Shown here piece by piece: positions 55,748 through 64,000 of a DNA stretch of 64,000 bases. Under the pieces are notes generated by a model. It saw nothing but the letters and a program-made list of their open reading frames with translations, did no database searches and had not been told where the DNA came from. The position numbers and the translations under genes are program-made. The stretch comes from Vagococcus penaei (lineage in GTDB: Bacteria > Bacillota > Bacilli > Lactobacillales > Vagococcaceae), in NCBI RefSeq assembly GCF_001998885.1, contig NZ_CP019609.1, forward strand, positions 434,001-498,000, written 5' to 3'. The first letter of the stretch is position 1, and each line of letters begins with the position of its first letter.

Positions 55748-56713
55748 TTATTTGAAAATCAATGCTAGTGAAGCAGCACCGATAACTCCTGCTTCATTAC
55801 CTAATTGAGCAAGTTTTATTTGTGTCGACTCTGTCACTTGAGGGTATGAAAACTCATTAAAATAGGCTTGAACCCGTTCTAATAAAAACTCACCCGCAGC
55901 AGAAACACCGCCACCAATCACAATATCACTTGGATTTAAAATGTTTCCTAAATGACCACATGCTAGACCTAAATAGTAACATACTTTATCAACAACGGAT
56001 AGAGCAAAATGATCGTTTGCAACCGCTAAATCAAAAACATCTTTACTCGAAACTTCTTGGCCATCATCAATCATAAATTTCAATTTAGAATCGCCTGCAT
56101 ACTCTTCAGACATTGTTCGTGCTAAACGTACTACACCTGTCGCGCTAGCAACCGTTTCTAAACAACCTTTTCGTCCACACGTACATTGAAAACCATCTTT
56201 AGGTTCAACTACCATGTGCCCAATTTCTCCACCAGCACCTGTTACCCCGTGTACTAACGACCCATTGGTAATAATCCCACCACCAACGCCAGTTCCTAGC
56301 GTAATAAAAGAGACATCGGCCGAATTTTCACCAGCACCACGCCATTGCTCACCAAGTGCTGCAACGTTTGCATCATTATCTAACGTAAAAGGAATATTTA
56401 ATGCTTCTTCTATTGGTGCTTTGACTTGTTGTAATTCTCGCCAATTTAAATTATAGGCTCCAATAACCGTTCCTAATTCACGATCAACCGTTCCAGGTGT
56501 TCCCATTCCAATACCGATAAATTCATCTGAAGTCATGTTGTATAAATTCAGACGATGTTTAATAGATGCAATGATATCTGGTACAATGTGTGATCCTTGA
56601 TCGTTAATATTTGTTGGTATACTCCAGCGCTGTTGGATTTCGCCATCTGCTGTTAAAATAGCAAATTTTGCTGTTGTTCCACCTAAATCAATACCGATTA
56701 ATTTTTTATCCAT
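55748..56713 (-). CDS. glcK: Glucokinase (ROK family)
   Basis: GlcK phosphorylates cytoplasmic glucose, for example that released by the GH32 enzyme. The 321-residue ROK protein has the phosphate loop IGIDLGGTTAKFAIL, the sugar site DNDANVAALGE, and the zinc motif CTCGRKGCLET. Its start overlaps the stop codon of the YqgQ gene, a conserved gene pair. Confidence 0.95.
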   Translation of the reverse strand: MDKKLIGIDLGGTTAKFAILTADGEIQQRWSIPTNINDQGSHIVPDIIASIKHRLNLYNMTSDEFIGIGMGTPGTVDRELGTVIGAYNLNWRELQQVKAPIEEALNIPFTLDNDANVAALGEQWRGAGENSADVSFITLGTGVGGGIITNGSLVHGVTGAGGEIGHMVVEPKDGFQCTCGRKGCLETVASATGVVRLARTMSEEYAGDSKLKFMIDDGQEVSSKDVFDLAVANDHFALSVVDKVCYYLGLACGHLGNILNPSDIVIGGGVSAAGEFLLERVQAYFNEFSYPQVTESTQIKLAQLGNEAGVIGAASLALIFK

Positions 56714-56922
56714 TACGATTCCTCCTGATACAGAATTTCACGATAGTGTTCCTCCTTGAGTACTGCCATCGCTAAAAGATACGTTTGGCGCTCAATGACC
56801 GTTGCTTGATATAAATGTTTGAGTTCAATCATCATGAGTTCAATATCCCACAAGCGATTACCTACATAAACAAAAATACCAAAGCGTTTTAATAATTGTT
56901 GCACATCATATAACGTTTTCAT
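56713..56922 (-). CDS. YqgQ family protein (DUF910)
   Basis: This 69-residue protein of the YqgQ family is a small three-helix bundle (MKTLYDVQQLLKRFGIFVYVG) of unknown function. It is always found near glcK and the rhomboid gene in Firmicutes. It overlaps glcK by four bases. Confidence 0.9.
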   Translation of the reverse strand: MKTLYDVQQLLKRFGIFVYVGNRLWDIELMMIELKHLYQATVIERQTYLLAMAVLKEEHYREILYQEES

Positions 56923-57026
56923 CGAAACACTTCCTACACTATTATAACGGTAACCCCTTTAAAATCATAGAGTGTTTTTAGTCTTTCTAGTAAGTTACCG
57001 TTACCAATATTTCATTTTTGAACCAT

Positions 57027-57755
57027 TTACTTAAATTTAAACCCATAAAATAAGCAGAATACCGTCACAAAAACAAAGATGATTCCTGCTAAAATGCGAA
57101 TATGTGGGTTCATTTTTTCTTGATAATGACGTATATTTTTCGGTACACCTACAATCACCATCAACAAGACACCGCCAATTACACCGCCAATATGACCTAA
57201 AATATCAACTCCAGAACTAAAAACGTTCATCCCCAAATTCAATACGATAAGTAATAACATATTACGACTCACCTGACGAATAATTGGTTGGTTTGGAAAA
57301 AGTCTTCCTAAAACAATAAAGGCTGCAAATAATCCAAAAAGCGATGTGCTAGCTCCAGCAGAAATTGACAATGGACTACTAAAAGCAAAACTGACTAAAT
57401 TACCCATAATACCACTTAATAAATACAAAATAAAAAAGCGTGTATGACCAATTAACGGTTCCAATAAGCGTCCGGCCAAAAATAAAGTCAAAGAGTTCAC
57501 CGCTAAATGTACTAAGCCAATATGAATAAAAATCGGTGTAACGAAACGCCAAAACTCATGATTATAAATGACATCACCCGCAACCATGGCACCAAACTGT
57601 TGTAAAATAGCGCCATTCTCTGAACCAGAAAAAATCCCTTGCCTAATTCCTTGAAATTCCATTAATAAAAAGACAATAATTTGAATGCTTAAAAACAGAT
57701 ACGTGATATATGGTCCATCTTTAATTTTATCCCACTGCGTTTGTCGTTGATACAT
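57027..57755 (-). CDS. Rhomboid family intramembrane serine protease (GluP-like)
   Basis: The 242-residue protein has seven hydrophobic segments. The catalytic serine is in SAGASTSLFGLF and the histidine in VDILGHIGGVIGG. A rhomboid with Thr-Ser after GAS is a variant of the usual GASGA. The ATG at 57755 follows AAAGGATG, which overlaps the stop of the 5-FCL gene, so translation is coupled. Confidence 0.88.
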   Translation of the reverse strand: MYQRQTQWDKIKDGPYITYLFLSIQIIVFLLMEFQGIRQGIFSGSENGAILQQFGAMVAGDVIYNHEFWRFVTPIFIHIGLVHLAVNSLTLFLAGRLLEPLIGHTRFFILYLLSGIMGNLVSFAFSSPLSISAGASTSLFGLFAAFIVLGRLFPNQPIIRQVSRNMLLLIVLNLGMNVFSSGVDILGHIGGVIGGVLLMVIVGVPKNIRHYQEKMNPHIRILAGIIFVFVTVFCLFYGFKFK

Positions 57756-57759
57756 TGTA

Positions 57760-58299
57760 TCATCCTTTCTGATACTGATAAATTTTTTGAACTGCTCGAT
57801 CATATTTTTCTGGCTCCCAATCATTACTCAGCTGAAGATCAAAAACTAAACTACAAGTTGACTGTTGATAACCATCTAAATAGCGATCATAAAAGCCACC
57901 ACCATAACCAATTCGGTAACCAGCATCTGAAAAAACCACTCCAGGTACAATAATTAAATCTAAATCATTTTGGGCAATTGTTATTGGATTATTTGGTTCT
58001 AGAACTCCAAACGAAGATTCTACTAAGCTATCACCAAGCCGATAAGGATGGAACGTCATTAATCCCTTACCAACAACTTTCGGTAGGTAAATTTGTTTCC
58101 CCATTGACAGAGCTTGCTTAATCAATGGATAAGTATCAAATTCATGTGACATTGGCAAAGTCATTGCGATAGTCGTTGCTGATTGCCAGGTAGCACTAGT
58201 AACTAATTGAGATTGAATATTTTGTTCATACTCACTCTTCAGTTCTGGATTGTCAATTGCTAAACGCCTCATTGCTGCTAATGTTGTTTGTCTTAACAC
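57760..58299 (-). CDS. 5-formyltetrahydrofolate cyclo-ligase
   Basis: This enzyme converts 5-formyl-THF to 5,10-methenyl-THF with ATP. The 179-residue protein has the signature GYRIGYGGGFYDRYL and the VPGVVFS strand. The only in-frame start is GTG at 58299 with no strong ribosome site nearby. It joins the rhomboid-YqgQ-glcK gene set. Confidence 0.88.
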   Translation of the reverse strand: MLRQTTLAAMRRLAIDNPELKSEYEQNIQSQLVTSATWQSATTIAMTLPMSHEFDTYPLIKQALSMGKQIYLPKVVGKGLMTFHPYRLGDSLVESSFGVLEPNNPITIAQNDLDLIIVPGVVFSDAGYRIGYGGGFYDRYLDGYQQSTCSLVFDLQLSNDWEPEKYDRAVQKIYQYQKG

Positions 58300-58505
58300 T
58301 TTTTTGGCATAATCCCATCCCCTTCTACATGAAAACTAAAGTGTGTTTATTATATCATGAATTACCACTCAAAAAATATTTTCACTAGACGAATACCGAT
58401 TTTTTTAATTTTTCCTAATAGTTCATAAGGGGCATAATACGTTAAGACACAAATAAACACCGTAGAAATTAGATAATCTCCATGGCGTTTATTATTCTCT
58501 AAATA

Positions 58506-59441
58506 TTATCGTGCTAAGTCTGTTAAATAATCAAAGAAAGCATCATGTGCAACATCGTGAACCAACTCAACCGGCCGACCAGTAGACTGACGAATCGTTC
58601 GACCTTGACTAATCCCAGTGGCAATGACACTAGATTGAACACACTCAGATTGAACTAAATCAGGTTGCCCAAATGCAATCGCCGTTAATACATCCCATAA
58701 AAAATAAGTTGAATTCGTTTGAAAATGGACTAATGGTGGGACAATTGCATAACATTGCCCTAAAAAATCAATTCCTTCATAACGTCGTTGACTAGCCCAC
58801 ATTTGACGAATATCATTTGTCAATGGAACTTTATTGGTGCTCTCTAATGCAACTAAACTAATTGGAATCTTACTGTTCCAAACAGTAGCGACCGCTTCAG
58901 GATCCCAAAAAGCATTCCATTCCGCCGTACCATCATGTTCTGGTTCCTCGACATTACCTTTATCTAAAAAGGTACCTCCCATCCAATATAGACGTCTGAT
59001 TTTTGTTTGGATACTTGCATCTTCTAATAATGCCCGTGCTAAATCGGTTAATGGACCTACAAACACTAAATCGAGTGGTTCTTCATTAGCATGTAATGTT
59101 TCAATTAGATGACGATGTGCTGGTAAAGATGATAGTGGCGTATTAATTTCACCAGATTCATTGAGAATCGGTAAGGCATCAACAGTAAATGCATGCATCT
59201 GCCAATCTTTCGGAAATGGATTAACTGGACGCGAGTTAGATGCTGCTACTTCAATCTTATGTTGACTAGGGCCAAACTTATCAATAATTTTCCGGCTCGC
59301 AGACACTGCCGGTTCTAAATAACAATCTGCTGGAATTACTCCAACACCAGTTAATTCAACATTTTCCATTTTTAATAATAAAAATAGTGATACTAAGTCA
59401 TCCACACCACCATCGTGATTTAAATATACCTTTCTGACCAT
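58506..59441 (-). CDS. Nucleoside hydrolase (IunH/RihA-C family)
   Basis: The 311-residue enzyme hydrolyses ribonucleosides to base and ribose. The calcium site is NHDGGVDDLVSLF at the N-terminus, a variant of DTDPGxDD in which the first Asp is Asn-His. The DLVFVGPLTDLARAL block and NAFWDPEAVATV match the family. It follows the BMP lipoprotein gene by 12 bases, so imported nucleosides are the likely substrate. Confidence 0.85.
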   Translation of the reverse strand: MVRKVYLNHDGGVDDLVSLFLLLKMENVELTGVGVIPADCYLEPAVSASRKIIDKFGPSQHKIEVAASNSRPVNPFPKDWQMHAFTVDALPILNESGEINTPLSSLPAHRHLIETLHANEEPLDLVFVGPLTDLARALLEDASIQTKIRRLYWMGGTFLDKGNVEEPEHDGTAEWNAFWDPEAVATVWNSKIPISLVALESTNKVPLTNDIRQMWASQRRYEGIDFLGQCYAIVPPLVHFQTNSTYFLWDVLTAIAFGQPDLVQSECVQSSVIATGISQGRTIRQSTGRPVELVHDVAHDAFFDYLTDLAR

Positions 59442-59453
59442 CTTCTCATCTCC

Positions 59454-60527
59454 TTATTTTTTACTTGGAACAATCAAGTCACCAGCAATAATTTTATCTT
59501 TTGCTTGTTTTACTGCTTGAATCGTCTTGTCGTCCATATTACCATCAATTAATTCTAAACCATCATTTGACAGTCCGTATTCCAAATGTTCACCACCAGG
59601 AAACTCACCATCATTCGCTTTATTAGCAATATCTTTCAATGCGGATCCGACTCGTTTCACTGCAGAAGTCAACGTTAAATTATCTGCTTTTCCAGATTTA
59701 TTTTTATAATTACCATCTTCTGTTTGATCTTTATCCGCACCAATTATCCAAACTTTTTTATCTGCACTTGATTCATTTAAAGCTTTTGCTTCCTGAAAGA
59801 CACCAGCACCAGTTCCACCAGATGCGTGGTAGATAATATCCGCACCATCTTGATAAATACGTGCTGCTAACATTTTACCTTTTGCTGGATCAGCAAAAGA
59901 TGCTGCATATTTTACATCCACTTTAACTGATTTATTCAATGCTTCTGCAGCATCTTGTACTCCTTTTTTAAAACCAACTTCAAAGCGGTCAATAATCGCA
60001 CCTTCTTCTCCACCAATAAACCCAACGTGATTTGTTGTTGTCGTATATGCCGCTGCAATTCCGGCTAAGTAGGCCACTTCACCATCTCTAAATGTGGCTG
60101 AAACAACATTATTTTTACCTTCAATCACAGAATCAATAATCGCAAACTGCTGTCTAGGGTGTTGAGTTGCAACAGTTTCAATCGCATCACGAATTAAAAA
60201 GCCGACGCCAGCGATAGTATTGAATTCTGCTGTCAGAGCTTGATCAATGTTCGTGGTAAATTCTGAGGCATCATTTGATTGAATATAATCATAACCTGTC
60301 GTTCCTTTTTTAGCGCCCGTTTCTTTCCCCCAATCAACTAATCCTTCCCATGCTGATTGATTGAATGACTTATCATCAACACCATTGGCATCAGTCACCA
60401 TGACAATTGATTTAACTTTCGTTTCATTTGCTTCAACTTGCTTTGCTTCTTTTGCTCCGCAAGCAGTTAGTAGCATAGCTGAACCCATTAAACTGATAGA
60501 TGTGATAACTTTCGATAGTGATTTCAT
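59454..60527 (-). CDS. BMP family nucleoside-binding lipoprotein
   Basis: The 357-residue protein has a signal peptide ending at the lipobox LLTACG and the Bmp/PnrA fold (VMVTDANGVDDKSFNQSAWEG, FAIIDSVIEGKNNVVSATF, IYHASGGTGAGVFQEA). Such lipoproteins bind purine and pyrimidine nucleosides for ABC import. No ATPase or permease genes are next to it; they must lie elsewhere or be shared. It leads a two-gene operon with the nucleoside hydrolase. Confidence 0.93.
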   Translation of the reverse strand: MKSLSKVITSISLMGSAMLLTACGAKEAKQVEANETKVKSIVMVTDANGVDDKSFNQSAWEGLVDWGKETGAKKGTTGYDYIQSNDASEFTTNIDQALTAEFNTIAGVGFLIRDAIETVATQHPRQQFAIIDSVIEGKNNVVSATFRDGEVAYLAGIAAAYTTTTNHVGFIGGEEGAIIDRFEVGFKKGVQDAAEALNKSVKVDVKYAASFADPAKGKMLAARIYQDGADIIYHASGGTGAGVFQEAKALNESSADKKVWIIGADKDQTEDGNYKNKSGKADNLTLTSAVKRVGSALKDIANKANDGEFPGGEHLEYGLSNDGLELIDGNMDDKTIQAVKQAKDKIIAGDLIVPSKK

Positions 60528-60595
60528 TAGTTTCTCCTTTTTAAAAACACGAACATTTTTATTTATTTTTATTTAAATTGTTAATTTATAATATG

Positions 60596-60624
60596 ATTAT
60601 ATGTATAAAAAAGAATTATTACAA
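60596..60624 (-). promoter_or_regulatory. Promoter of the BMP lipoprotein-nucleoside hydrolase operon
   Basis: On the minus strand TTGTAA (60619-60624), a 17-bp spacer and consensus TATAAT (60596-60601), downstream of the terminator at 60667-60690. Confidence 0.75.
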
Positions 60625-60653
60625 GTATTTTTTTATTTTTTACAAAAAATGAC

Positions 60654-60904
60654 GAATAATAAAAAAAGCAGAAGATTATAATCTTCTGCTTAATTGACAA
60701 TAGCCACCTTTTAAAAGGTGGCTATCTAACTAATTTTTTATTTATATTTAAAGTGTTCCAAAACTATTACTCGATTATAAATTTTTTCTCGTTCAAACAG
60801 TGCAAACCCAACCTCTTAAGCACCTTCTGTAGTTCCTTAACTACGCCAAAAAGAATAAACTTCTTAAAATAAACTTACATGTTGCGTATAAATATCATTA
60901 ATAT
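60654..60904 (-). ncRNA. Candidate small RNA gene
   Basis: The roughly 250-base stretch between an extended -10 promoter and a strong terminator has no reading frame of note. It includes the run GGCGTAGTTAAGGAACTAC, in which TAGTT and AACTA pair, then a 24-base perfect palindrome (60701-60724), then the terminator stem. It might instead be the 3' tail of the AEC transporter transcript. Not matched to a known RNA family by eye. Confidence 0.45.
60667..60690 (-). terminator. Terminator upstream of the BMP operon
   Basis: AGCAGAAGAT (60667-60676) pairs with ATCTTCTGCT (60681-60690) around TATA; on the minus strand seven T residues follow. Confidence 0.88.
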
Positions 60905-60910
60905 GTATTT

Positions 60911-60919
60911 ATTATACCA
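60911..60919 (-). promoter_or_regulatory. Extended -10 promoter of the candidate small RNA
   Basis: TGGTATAAT on the minus strand gives a consensus -10 (60911-60916) with the TGN extension. No clear -35 is seen. Confidence 0.5.
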
Positions 60920-60954
60920 TACTATTACGTGATTACCTAATGACACTATTTTAA

Positions 60955-61908
60955 CTAAATAAAGAAAAGGTCAATTAATTTCATTAATACAGGGAAAATA
61001 ACAAGATAAGCAAGCAATGAATACGTTAAAGATGAATCCGTCACATCCACGTCAATATTCCGTTCACCAGTTAAAATAGCGACTGAATTAGAAACTGGTA
61101 AACTGGCTTGAATCAGGCAAACTGCTGCCATCATTGAGGAAACATTTAGTAATTTCGCAAATACTACAACAATGATTGGTGCTACAATAAAACGTCCAAC
61201 TAGAATACCTAAAACTTCTTTTGTAAATTTCAACTTGCTGAGACCAATTTCATAAATTGACATACCAATAAAAAGCATAGCGAGTGGTGAGGTTGTTTCA
61301 CCAATATAGTTAAAGAATGTTTGACCAATTGTAGGTAAGTGCCAACCCATAAAAACAAAAATACCCGCTATAATAAAGGCTATTACTGGGGCACTGAAAA
61401 CTTCTTTGACCAACTTCATCACACTAAATGTTGTTTTAGTACCATTAATTCGGTCGCCGTCCTTATTTATCAATGTGACACCAACTGTCCATGTCGCAAG
61501 ACTAGTCAAAATATAATAGAGTAACGCATAAGGCAAACCTCGGTCGCCATACAATCCTAATATAATTGGAAAACCGATAAAAGCAGCACTCGGTGAAGCA
61601 AAGCACAGAATAAAACCACCAGACGTTTGATTTCCTTTATTAAAAATTTTTGCTAAAAAGAAACCAGATAGAAACAATAAGATAATAACTAATAAAGGCA
61701 ACAAAGCATCCTTAAAAACAGCAATGAGATCATTCTTGGTAAATTCACGTGTAATCCTTAAAAAAATTTCTGCAGGTAAAGAAAACGTAATAACAAAGAA
61801 AGACATCGCTGCGCTAATTTCTTTAGTAAATTTCTTCTTTCTAGCAATTAGATAGCCCATAGCGATAATTGCAAATAAAACAATAATCGTTGAGTAATTA
61901 GCAAGCAT
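60955..61908 (-). CDS. AEC family transporter (auxin efflux carrier/malate permease type)
   Basis: The 317-residue membrane protein has about ten segments in two five-helix halves, with GYLIARKKKFTKEISAAMSFFV at the start of the first half. Members move organic acids such as malate. AAGGAAG precedes the ATG at 61908 (MLANYSTIIVL); the longer frame from 61944 lacks a better site. No malic or malolactic enzyme gene is adjacent, so the substrate is open. Confidence 0.85.
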   Translation of the reverse strand: MLANYSTIIVLFAIIAMGYLIARKKKFTKEISAAMSFFVITFSLPAEIFLRITREFTKNDLIAVFKDALLPLLVIILLFLSGFFLAKIFNKGNQTSGGFILCFASPSAAFIGFPIILGLYGDRGLPYALLYYILTSLATWTVGVTLINKDGDRINGTKTTFSVMKLVKEVFSAPVIAFIIAGIFVFMGWHLPTIGQTFFNYIGETTSPLAMLFIGMSIYEIGLSKLKFTKEVLGILVGRFIVAPIIVVVFAKLLNVSSMMAAVCLIQASLPVSNSVAILTGERNIDVDVTDSSLTYSLLAYLVIFPVLMKLIDLFFI

Positions 61909-61944
61909 ATAAAAGTCACTTCCTTTTCTGAACTTAAAACACAT

Positions 61945-62532
61945 CTTGTTTAAAGGTTAAAATGTGTATAACAGCTTAAAAAAACAACACCTAAATAATT
62001 AAACAAAAATATTCAAACCACTAATAATCTGTTGTTTTCTCATAAAACTAATTGATAACACCTTCTTTCATAAACTATTTAATCTACTACAATTTTAACA
62101 ATTAAATAGATGTTTGTCTAAAAAACGATAAGAAATATTTCAAATTATCAATTAGTATCGTAATCTATTTAGAAAATAAATCCTTCTAATATCTAAACCA
62201 GTTAAATTTTGCGATTAGCCAATTACGTCTTTTGTCATGATGCTATTGTCTATCTTGACTATAATAACCCTAAACCCATCAGCACAATGATTGCTTGGCG
62301 TTTAAATTTCACTACTATTTAGGATAATGATAAGAAAAAAGTCAATAAATCAGAGTCTATCGGACTAAACAATCACGCATTTTTACTTCTCAGCTAGAGG
62401 AAATTAAAGAGGGAAAAATAGGTTAAAATACCTAGAAATTAATTGGAAAAGAATTTGGTGACGCAACATGCAACAATTAAGTAATTATCAGTTGCTTTAA
62501 ACGTTACTTTTTATAAATTAAGCAAAAAAAAT
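61945..62532. other. Long AT-rich stretch without a recognisable gene
   Basis: About 590 bases contain no frame with a ribosome site. A short plus-strand frame near 62200-62326 (VFCHDAIVYLDYNNPKPIS) looks faintly like the tail of a transposase but is not convincing. It may be decayed DNA or promoter region of the AEC gene. Confidence 0.4.
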
Positions 62533-62565
62533 AGCTAGAAACCTTATTAAAAAAGGCTTCTAGCT
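62533..62565 (-). terminator. Terminator of the PBP-rpmG unit
   Basis: AGCTAGAAGCCTT and AAGGTTTCTAGCT (minus strand) pair around a T-rich loop with one mismatch, followed by eight T residues. Confidence 0.85.
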
Positions 62566-62580
62566 TATTATCTACACTGA

Positions 62581-62730
62581 TTATTTAGTTTCACGGTGTA
62601 AAGTAACTTTACGTTCACGTGGACAATATTTTTTAACTTCTAAACGGTCAGGGTTGTTACGTTTGTTTTTATTTGAAAGATAGTTTCTTTCTTTACATTC
62701 TGTACATTCTAAAGTAATGTTTACGCGCAT
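62581..62730 (-). CDS. rpmG: 50S ribosomal protein L33
   Basis: The 49-residue L33 begins [17 protein letters not shown] and contains [21 protein letters not shown]. It has Cys-X2-Cys plus a single later Cys, so the second half of the zinc knuckle is incomplete. GGAGG lies seven bases before the ATG at 62730; the upstream open frame is leader. It lies just behind the PBP gene, as in enterococci. Confidence 0.95.
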   Translation of the reverse strand: MRVNITLECTECKERNYLSNKNKRNNPDRLEVKKYCPRERKVTLHRETK

Positions 62731-62751
62731 GTTAATTTCCTCCATATATGA

Positions 62752-62781
62752 ATATTCAAGTATCACTTGACACTTGAATAT
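62752..62781. repeat. 10-10-10 inverted repeat in the rpmG leader
   Basis: ATATTCAAGT (62752-62761) and ACTTGAATAT (62772-62781) are perfect complements separated by ten bases. The repeat lies between an extended -10 box (TGATATGAT, minus strand, about 62780-62790) and the ribosome site. It could be an operator or a leader hairpin. Confidence 0.6.
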
Positions 62782-62851
62782 CATATCATCTTTTAAATGA
62801 AATTTCTACCCTTTTCCCAAAATTTGTTAAGTAGTTTTACTTTACAAATTT

Positions 62852-64000
62852 TTAATCTTTTTTTGACTCAACTGCAATTGGTGTCGGATTTGCTTGAATT
62901 TCAAAATAAGCATTGATAACGTCTCTTAAAATATCAGCATTTACCCCATAGTCATCATTTGTCAAATTAGGAATCACAATACTTACAGCAATCTCTGGAT
63001 TGTCTAAAGGTGCATAACCAACGATTGTACTATTGATTGTCGAAATAAACTCTTTGGAGTTATTCGGATTAGCGATAACCGTTTCAGCAGTCCCAGTTTT
63101 CGCAGCAATTGGCTGAATGGTCGCACCATTTAGTTTATTAGCCGTCCCCATTGGACCTGTAATAACCCGACGCATACCATTTTGAATAATTTCAAACTCT
63201 TTATCCCTACCCTCAATAGTACTCATTACCTTAGGTTCAACTTTACTTTTCAACTTACCAATTGTCCCATCATTTGCAGTGTCATAAACACCTTCAACAA
63301 TATGTGGAGCAACTCGTTTACCACCGTTAGCAACAGTTGATACATATTGATTTAACTGCATCGGTGTATAAGTATCATAGTTTCCATAAGATAAATCGAG
63401 TAAGTTCCCCATAATACCAGGAATATAATTACCATTTTTATCTTTATACGTTTTATTAATTACCCCAACTGTTTCGTTAGGTAAATCGATACCTGTTGGC
63501 ACACCGAGACCAAACTCTTCATATGTTTTTCGTAATTTTCCATAAACATCGGTTCTCATTGGTAACGAAAAATTAGGAACATACTCTGTATCCATCATAC
63601 CTAAAGCAATTTTCATCATATAAGTATTTGAGGAGACTTCCAAAGCTTGTTCAGTTGTTAATGGAACAGAGCCATATGGGTTAAATAGTGACGACTTGAC
63701 TTGTCCACCATCTAAAATAATTGGTTCATCAATCATTGTTTGATTGCCTTTGATTACACCATTCTCATATCCAGACATAATTGTAGCTGCCTTAATTGAT
63801 GATCCAGGAACATATGCTTTATTAAAAGTACCAATTGTATCATCCGTCAAATTTCCACTTTTAATATCATGATTTAATCCTACCATCGATAGGATATTAC
63901 CATTTTGTGGATTAGTCACAACCACATAAATACCATCTGAATATTTAGCTTGTCCAGATGCAATCAAGCCATTATAATATTGTTTCGTGATAGCTTCCAC
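62852..64000 (-). CDS. Class B penicillin-binding protein, transpeptidase domain (5' part outside the window)
   Basis: The C-terminal 382 residues of a PBP2B/PBP3-type transpeptidase are present. The active-site motifs are YVPGSSIKAATIM (SxxK), EVSSNTYMM (SxN) and AAKTGTAETV (KTG). The extracytoplasmic enzyme crosslinks peptidoglycan during septal or side-wall growth. The N-terminal anchor and dimer domain lie beyond base 64000. rpmG follows by 120 bases. Confidence 0.9.
   Translation of the reverse strand: MEAITKQYYNGLIASGQAKYSDGIYVVVTNPQNGNILSMVGLNHDIKSGNLTDDTIGTFNKAYVPGSSIKAATIMSGYENGVIKGNQTMIDEPIILDGGQVKSSLFNPYGSVPLTTEQALEVSSNTYMMKIALGMMDTEYVPNFSLPMRTDVYGKLRKTYEEFGLGVPTGIDLPNETVGVINKTYKDKNGNYIPGIMGNLLDLSYGNYDTYTPMQLNQYVSTVANGGKRVAPHIVEGVYDTANDGTIGKLKSKVEPKVMSTIEGRDKEFEIIQNGMRRVITGPMGTANKLNGATIQPIAAKTGTAETVIANPNNSKEFISTINSTIVGYAPLDNPEIAVSIVIPNLTNDDYGVNADILRDVINAYFEIQANPTPIAVESKKD

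Noticed and set aside
60600-60904. Purine riboswitch in front of the nucleoside operon
   Set aside because: The conserved core pattern of purine aptamers is not found, and the operon promoter lies downstream of the hairpins.
62200-62326. Transposase remnant in the gap after the AEC gene
   Set aside because: The likeness is limited to a few residues (YLDYNN) and there are no terminal repeats; too weak to call.

Overview
The window is about 64 kb of AT-rich chromosomal DNA from a low-GC Gram-positive coccus of the Lactobacillales. The gene content fits Enterococcaceae, for example a Vagococcus- or Enterococcus-like species: MurT/GatD, class III fructose bisphosphatase, a GldA-DhaMKL glycerol cluster, GlnRA and CdaA-CdaR-GlmM with a glmS ribozyme. 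The genus is an inference from memory of gene order and was not tested by comparison.

Layout. 1-11.5 kb: end of murT, gatD, alanine dehydrogenase, manA with a serine hydrolase, adenosine deaminase, a TrmR-type methyltransferase, fbp, pncB and a DUF92 membrane protein, mostly separated by strong hairpin terminators. 11.5-16 kb: glycerol catabolism (gldA-dhaM-dhaK-dhaL) divergent from a PocR/AraC regulator, with a 10-11-10 inverted repeat and a cre-like site between them. 16-18.5 kb: rplK-rplA and rplJ-rplL with recognisable promoters and autogenous leaders. 18.5-24.3 kb: a fructoside ABC uptake operon (binding protein, two permeases, GH32 hydrolase, no ATPase) behind four regularly spaced LacI-type operators, plus its LacI regulator. 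24.4-31.4 kb: a GNAT gene, an intact IS1182-family element, galE with an unusual galT-like gene, and an IS3-family element nested in an internally deleted ISL3 element that kept its 8-bp target duplication. 31.4-38 kb: a cold shock gene, nagB with a NagR-type operator, the folate operon folB-folK-folE-(HAM1-like)-folP, and divergent pabA-pabBC. 38-43 kb: tetR-MFS-ABC exporter, where the ABC permease is broken by a 17-bp tandem repeat expansion and a second frameshift. 43.4-50 kb: a gene fragment, glmS with its ribozyme, then glmM-cdaR-cdaA and efp. 50-58.3 kb: glnR-glnA, hflX, miaA, a GDPD, DUF3042, rhodanese, glcK, YqgQ, rhomboid and 5-FCL. 58.5-64 kb: nucleoside hydrolase with a BMP lipoprotein, a candidate small RNA, an AEC transporter, rpmG and the 3' part of a class B PBP gene.

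Together these genes serve cell envelope precursor supply (GlmS, GlmM, MurT/GatD, PBP), c-di-AMP signalling, central carbon control (Fbp, GlcK, ManA, NagB) and folate/C1 metabolism, with catabolic modules for glycerol, fructosides and nucleosides. The most unusual items are the GalT-like protein that appears to have lost its catalytic histidine, the repeat-disrupted exporter, the nested IS elements in a terminator, the phased operator array, an hflX frame without a canonical start codon, and a roughly 250-nt candidate RNA gene.
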